DNA from: JAEZDR01 sp039811185
Lineage (GTDB): Bacteria > Bacteroidota > Bacteroidia > Chitinophagales > Chitinophagaceae
Direction: 5' to 3'
Length of the DNA: 64,000 bases
Assembly: GCA_039811185.1 (NCBI GenBank)
Contig: JBDHYF010000006.1
Span: forward strand, 1 to 64,000
A program made the translations under genes and the position numbers. Shown one piece after another: positions 61,068-64,000 of this stretch (the stretch's first letter is position 1; each line of letters opens with the position of its first letter). Below the pieces are notes generated by a model, which saw only the letters and a program-made list of their open reading frames with translations, did not search any database and was not told the origin of the DNA.

Positions 61068-61796
61068 TTATGTAGTTGCTAAAATTAAAGAATCCAGATT
61101 CTTAAACCCAAGTGTTTTTTTAGATAGAAAACCTTCACCATACTGAGTCCCAATTGTTTTACCAAACTGAAGCGCTCTGGCTTTAATGCTTTCGAAAAAT
61201 TGTGGGGTAGAGATATAGGTTTGCGGCCCCTCGTTACCATCTGCATAAAATTGCGTTCGGTAACAAAGCACTGCTTCGAGTTTTTTATCCATGAAATCGG
61301 AAATGTCCATCACAAAATCCGGTTCTATATACCTGTCTTGAATGTAATTGAAAACGTATTTTGGCCGCCAGGCTTCTTGCGCTTCGTTATTGAAAGTGGT
61401 TTCAATTTTCATTAGTCCGCTAAGGAAGGCGGCGTCTTCAATCAGCTTACTGCTTCTTCCGTGATCCGGATGGCGGTCGTGAGGAGCGGTACAAAAAACG
61501 ATTTCGGGGCGATATTTTCTTAGAACGGTAATTATTTTTCGAACGTTTGTTTCATCGTGTAAGAAAAAGCCGTCGGCCATTTCCAGGTTTTCACGTACAG
61601 CAATACGCATGGCATTGGCGGCCGCAGCGGCCTCCGTGCGCCGGGTATCGGCTGTTCCGCGGGTTCCGAGTTCGCCAAGCGTTAAATCAACAATGCCCGC
61701 TGTCTTTCCCTGATGCATCAACGAAAGCAAACTGCCGCTGCATCCCAGTTCCACATCGTCGGGGTGTACTCCAAAAGCGAGAACATCTAATTTCAT
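61068..61796 (-). CDS. bshB1: bacillithiol biosynthesis deacetylase BshB1
   Basis: BshB1 deacetylates N-acetylglucosaminyl-malate on the way to bacillithiol. The 242-residue protein has the zinc-site GVHPDDVELGCSGSL near the N-terminus, LGELGTRGTADTR and HDRHPDHGRSS, all typical. I use the ATG at 61796 (MKLDVLAF); the ATG at 61805 would lie over the -7 box. It is the first gene of a unit with the desaturase. Confidence 0.9.
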   Translation of the reverse strand: MKLDVLAFGVHPDDVELGCSGSLLSLMHQGKTAGIVDLTLGELGTRGTADTRRTEAAAAANAMRIAVRENLEMADGFFLHDETNVRKIITVLRKYRPEIVFCTAPHDRHPDHGRSSKLIEDAAFLSGLMKIETTFNNEAQEAWRPKYVFNYIQDRYIEPDFVMDISDFMDKKLEAVLCYRTQFYADGNEGPQTYISTPQFFESIKARALQFGKTIGTQYGEGFLSKKTLGFKNLDSLILATT

Positions 61797-61802
61797 AAAA
61801 GG

Positions 61803-61810
61803 CAAATGTA
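61803..61810 (-). promoter_or_regulatory. candidate -7 box of the bshB1 gene
   Basis: Minus-strand TACATTTG fits TAnnTTTG and ends only 6 bp from the ATG at 61796, which suggests a very short leader. Confidence 0.35.
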
Positions 61811-61837
61811 AACCATCAAAAAAATGCGATATAAACT

Positions 61838-62461
61838 TTAACGGACTGTTCCATACATCCTTTCCACATCCCGTACTATATATTCCATGGCTTTATCATT
61901 ACCGGAAGGTTCGTAGTTTTGTCGAAGGTTACTTCCAAAAACAAGTGCTACTGTTTGCCAGAAGGCGGCGCTGAAACGGCCTTTGTAACCGTCGATAATC
62001 TCATAGCAGTTATTTCCGGTTTCACGGTATATCAGCTTCATCAACACTTTTCCCTGATACACTGAAAGGTTAGTAAGCTTATCGGCGAATTCTTTTTTCA
62101 GCTCGCTTTCGCGGGAATGGATGATTGCCTTCCGCTGCTTCCTGTCGGTAACGCCCTCCAGCTTATGGTTAATTTCGTTCATCACTTTCGACGCTGCTTT
62201 GGCATAAGGATAGGTAACATAGACTGCATTTCTCAGTCGCGTCATTTCATTCCAATAGCGTCTTTTTTTGGCCGAGAGATAGGTGTAAACCGTCACGGGC
62301 TCCAGCCATCCGCCGGGCACTAAAGTTCCGTCAGCCTCACGAAAGGCATACACCCGAATGGTATCGTACGGCCCGGTTTCATCATCCTTTACAATCCTTT
62401 GTGCGCCTGCATTTGCGCAGAAAAGAAGCAATAGGGAAATGTATAAAAAACGTAGGCTCAT
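61838..62461 (-). CDS. DUF4294 domain protein
   Basis: The 207-residue protein has a signal peptide (MSLRFLYISLLLLFCANAGAQ) and the DUF4294 pattern, including YDTIRVYAFREADG, WNEMTRLRNAVYVTYPYAK and KLIYRETGNNCYEII. The family is restricted to Bacteroidota, probably periplasmic, and has no known function. Confidence 0.86.
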   Translation of the reverse strand: MSLRFLYISLLLLFCANAGAQRIVKDDETGPYDTIRVYAFREADGTLVPGGWLEPVTVYTYLSAKKRRYWNEMTRLRNAVYVTYPYAKAASKVMNEINHKLEGVTDRKQRKAIIHSRESELKKEFADKLTNLSVYQGKVLMKLIYRETGNNCYEIIDGYKGRFSAAFWQTVALVFGSNLRQNYEPSGNDKAMEYIVRDVERMYGTVR

Positions 62462-62687
62462 GCGATGGTTGAATGTTATTCAGTACTGCAAATTCATCCT
62501 TAAATTATTAAAAAAAATGATTGAAGAAACAATTAACGATTAAAAAAAGGTAAAGGGCAGGATGATTATTCAGAATTAACGGTGGATGACTGATGATTTA
62601 AGATTGATGATTTGATCACAATCCAGAACGTTTGATTTAGTTGAAGGTGGAAGCCGCAAACGCACACTGCCGCATCTTCGCTCTCCA

Positions 62688-62752
62688 ATCCCGAAGGGAT
62701 GAAAGGATGATAGCACAATGTGCACCGGAATTCAATTAAACCCCAAAGGGGT
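62688..62752 (+). repeat. interspersed palindromic repeat unit, copy A
   Basis: The unit starts with ATCCCGAAGGGAT and ends with ACCCCAAAGGGGT, each a 5-bp stem with a short loop, 65 bp in all. It matches copy B read on the opposite strand, with 23 of the first 26 bases identical. It lies in the 541-bp gap between the DUF4294 and triosephosphate isomerase genes. Confidence 0.7.
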
Positions 62753-62837
62753 GACATTCCTTTATCCGTTGGAATAAAATTTTGTTGTGATCAGCATTTT
62801 CAATTTTCCGAAATGTATCAGTGGCAATATTATTTTC

Positions 62838-62905
62838 ACCCCTTCGGGGTTGTCGGTTTGAGATTGTCGTCGTTGTTTTCTATAATCATATCATCCCTTC
62901 GGGAT
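62838..62905 (-). repeat. interspersed palindromic repeat unit, copy B
   Basis: Read on the minus strand the unit starts ATCCCGAAGGGATGATATGA and ends ACCCCGAAGGGGT, 68 bp. It is an inverted copy of the unit at 62688-62752, and 85 bp separate the two. The rest of the gap (62462-62687 and 62906-63002) holds A/T-rich low-complexity DNA; I see no gene in it. Confidence 0.7.
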
Positions 62906-63002
62906 TTTTCTGTTTCTGTATTGACAAAATCCCAAATCGAAATTCGTCTTCCGTAATTCTTAATTCGCAAATCGTAAATCCTAAATTCGTCAATGAAACA
63001 AA

Positions 63003-63764
63003 TTAAGAAAGCGCACCAATAATTTTCGAAAAATCGTCCGCATCGAGCGAAGCTCCGCCTACTAAGGCGCCATCAACATCCTGCTGCCCAAACAATTCTG
63101 CTGCATTCGATCCTTTTACACTGCCACCGTATAAAATGGAAATGCTATCGGCTACAGTGTTCCCGTATTTTTCCGCAATGGCTGCCCGGATGTGTGCATG
63201 CATCTCCTGCGCCTGCTCACTACTGGCGGTTTTTCCGGTGCCGATAGCCCAAATCGGCTCGTAGGCAATCACAACTTTTTGCATCGAATTTTCATCTAAG
63301 TGAAAAAGACATTCATTAAGCTGCGAACCCACAAAAGCATTGGCATCACCGGCTTCCCGCGTTTCGAGCGACTCGCCGCAACAGAAAATGGGCGTTAATT
63401 GTTCTGCCAGAATACGGTTCACCTTTGCGGCCACCACGCCATTGGTTTCTCCATAATATTCTCTTCTTTCAGAATGTCCGGTAATAATATGCGACACACC
63501 AATTGAGCCGAGCATTGCTGTGCTCACTTCTCCCGTATAAGCTCCCTTCTCCTTGTCCGAACAGTTTTGCGCGGCAACAAAATAGTTTTCAATAGATCCA
63601 ATCTGCTCCAAAGCAGCAGGTATAAACGGAAACGGCGGCGCAACAATCACTTCCTGATGGGATTTTAGAGAAAAAGCTTTCTCTTTCAAAGATGTGAGAA
63701 GTTCACGGGCCTGAGATGCATTCAGGTTCATCTTCCAATTGGCGGCTACAATTTTTTTTCTCAT
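63003..63764 (-). CDS. tpiA: triosephosphate isomerase
   Basis: Tpi interconverts dihydroxyacetone phosphate and glyceraldehyde 3-phosphate. The 253-residue protein has the substrate Lys11 in AANWKMN, the catalytic His in ITGHSERREYYGE, the catalytic Glu in AYEPIWAIGTGKTAS and the phosphate loop ISILYGGSVKGSN. Start MRKKIVAANWKM (63764) matches the family; the frame extends six residues further. Confidence 0.96.
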   Translation of the reverse strand: MRKKIVAANWKMNLNASQARELLTSLKEKAFSLKSHQEVIVAPPFPFIPAALEQIGSIENYFVAAQNCSDKEKGAYTGEVSTAMLGSIGVSHIITGHSERREYYGETNGVVAAKVNRILAEQLTPIFCCGESLETREAGDANAFVGSQLNECLFHLDENSMQKVVIAYEPIWAIGTGKTASSEQAQEMHAHIRAAIAEKYGNTVADSISILYGGSVKGSNAAELFGQQDVDGALVGGASLDADDFSKIIGALS

Positions 63765-63774
63765 TAGTAGGGTT

Positions 63775-64000
63775 CTAAACATTAGTTAATCGTTCAAAGA
63801 TATATTGCAAAACGCTTTGTTCTGCCGCGCTTAAAGCATGGCCCTTTAACTTCATCCAGTTGTTGATATGCGCTAACGATTTCTCGATGCGGTAAGGAAC
63901 CGCTTCGTTTTGAAACCAACTGAATGGCGGAAGGTGGGCAGGCGGCCATTTTTCTCCAACTATGTTGCAACACACGCCAAACACCGAACCTGTATTTATG
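63775..64000 (-). CDS. C-terminal end of a GlmU-family sugar nucleotidyltransferase (partial)
   Basis: A minus-strand frame enters from the right window edge without a start and ends at 63775. Its residues (INTGSVFGVCCNIVG, PPAHLPPFSW, YRIEKSLAHINNWM) resemble the hexapeptide-type C-terminus of the GlmU-like sugar nucleotidyltransferases of Bacteroidota (a GTVVGVSANIFG, FSW, Y-R pattern). The active-site part lies outside the window. It is 10 bp upstream of tpiA. Confidence 0.55.
   Translation of the reverse strand, partial: INTGSVFGVCCNIVGEKWPPAHLPPFSWFQNEAVPYRIEKSLAHINNWMKLKGHALSAAEQSVLQYIFERLTNV

Noticed and set aside
1..64000. tRNA, rRNA, CRISPR or insertion sequence
   Set aside because: Intergenic gaps were read on both strands and none showed a tRNA cloverleaf, rRNA segment, regularly spaced repeats or transposase.

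Overview
The window is a gene-dense stretch of chromosome from a member of the Bacteroidota, most likely an aerobic free-living relative of the Chitinophagaceae/Sphingobacteriia. The signs are a type IX secretion C25 protease with a PorV-like partner, a type A sorting domain on a mini-protein, BshB1 for bacillithiol, DUF4294 and DUF2279 proteins, a shortened NuoG, a three-gene sdhCAB operon with one membrane anchor, and many intergenic TAnnTTTG boxes (the -7 element of Bacteroidota promoters). I see no rRNA, tRNA, CRISPR array, intact insertion sequence or prophage. The assignment rests on gene content only.

Layout. 1-3060: tail of an unknown gene, a small membrane protein, a PstS-like binding lipoprotein and a TPR protein, closed by a strong terminator. 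3069-16548: all fourteen genes of complex I (nuoA to nuoN), with an intrinsic terminator separating nuoA from nuoB. 16633-19420: a MacB/FtsX-like permease, a U32 family protein and a ferredoxin overlapping it. 19421-20251: a gene-poor patch with one small membrane protein and what look like decayed coding fragments. 20252-23763 (minus): succinate dehydrogenase. 23940-29106: a second permease, TsaD, LolA-like carrier, CMP kinase and thiolase. 29185-31895: a secreted two-repeat protein, then an ECF sigma factor with an anti-sigma/outer-membrane-barrel chimera. 32020-37325 (minus): UvrB, EamA transporter, small lipoprotein, phosphoglucomutase. 37434-41218: DUF2279 protein, RecF, LEA-type lipoprotein, Kdo transferase. 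41191-47931: an uncharacterised minus-strand protein, thymidine kinase, CcmB/CcmC/CcmD-like heme-handling proteins, glutamate dehydrogenase, a small anchored protein and the catalytic chain of methylmalonyl-CoA mutase. 47940-56937 (minus): stand-alone sorting-domain mini-protein, M32 carboxypeptidase, a 1707-residue C25 protease (PorU2-like) with its PorV-like partner, and EF-P. 57037-59872: thioredoxin-like protein, malate dehydrogenase, Cys/Met-metabolism PLP enzyme. 59983-64000 (minus): desaturase, BshB1, DUF4294 protein, an intergenic region with an inverted pair of palindromic repeat units, triosephosphate isomerase and the C-terminal end of a GlmU-like protein.

How it fits together. Complex I, succinate dehydrogenase, malate dehydrogenase, glutamate dehydrogenase, thiolase and methylmalonyl-CoA mutase describe an aerobic respiratory metabolism; the Ccm-type proteins feed cytochrome c assembly. 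LolA, the Kdo transferase, PorU2/PorV2 and the sorting-domain protein serve the outer membrane and type IX export. Most of the region is ordinary core genome. The least ordinary points are an EF-P whose loop resembles the Arg32 (EarP-type) class, the orphan sorting-domain protein, the U32-ferredoxin pair, the sigma/barrel chimera, the decayed patch near 19.4-20.2 kb, and the inverted repeat pair near 62.7-62.9 kb.
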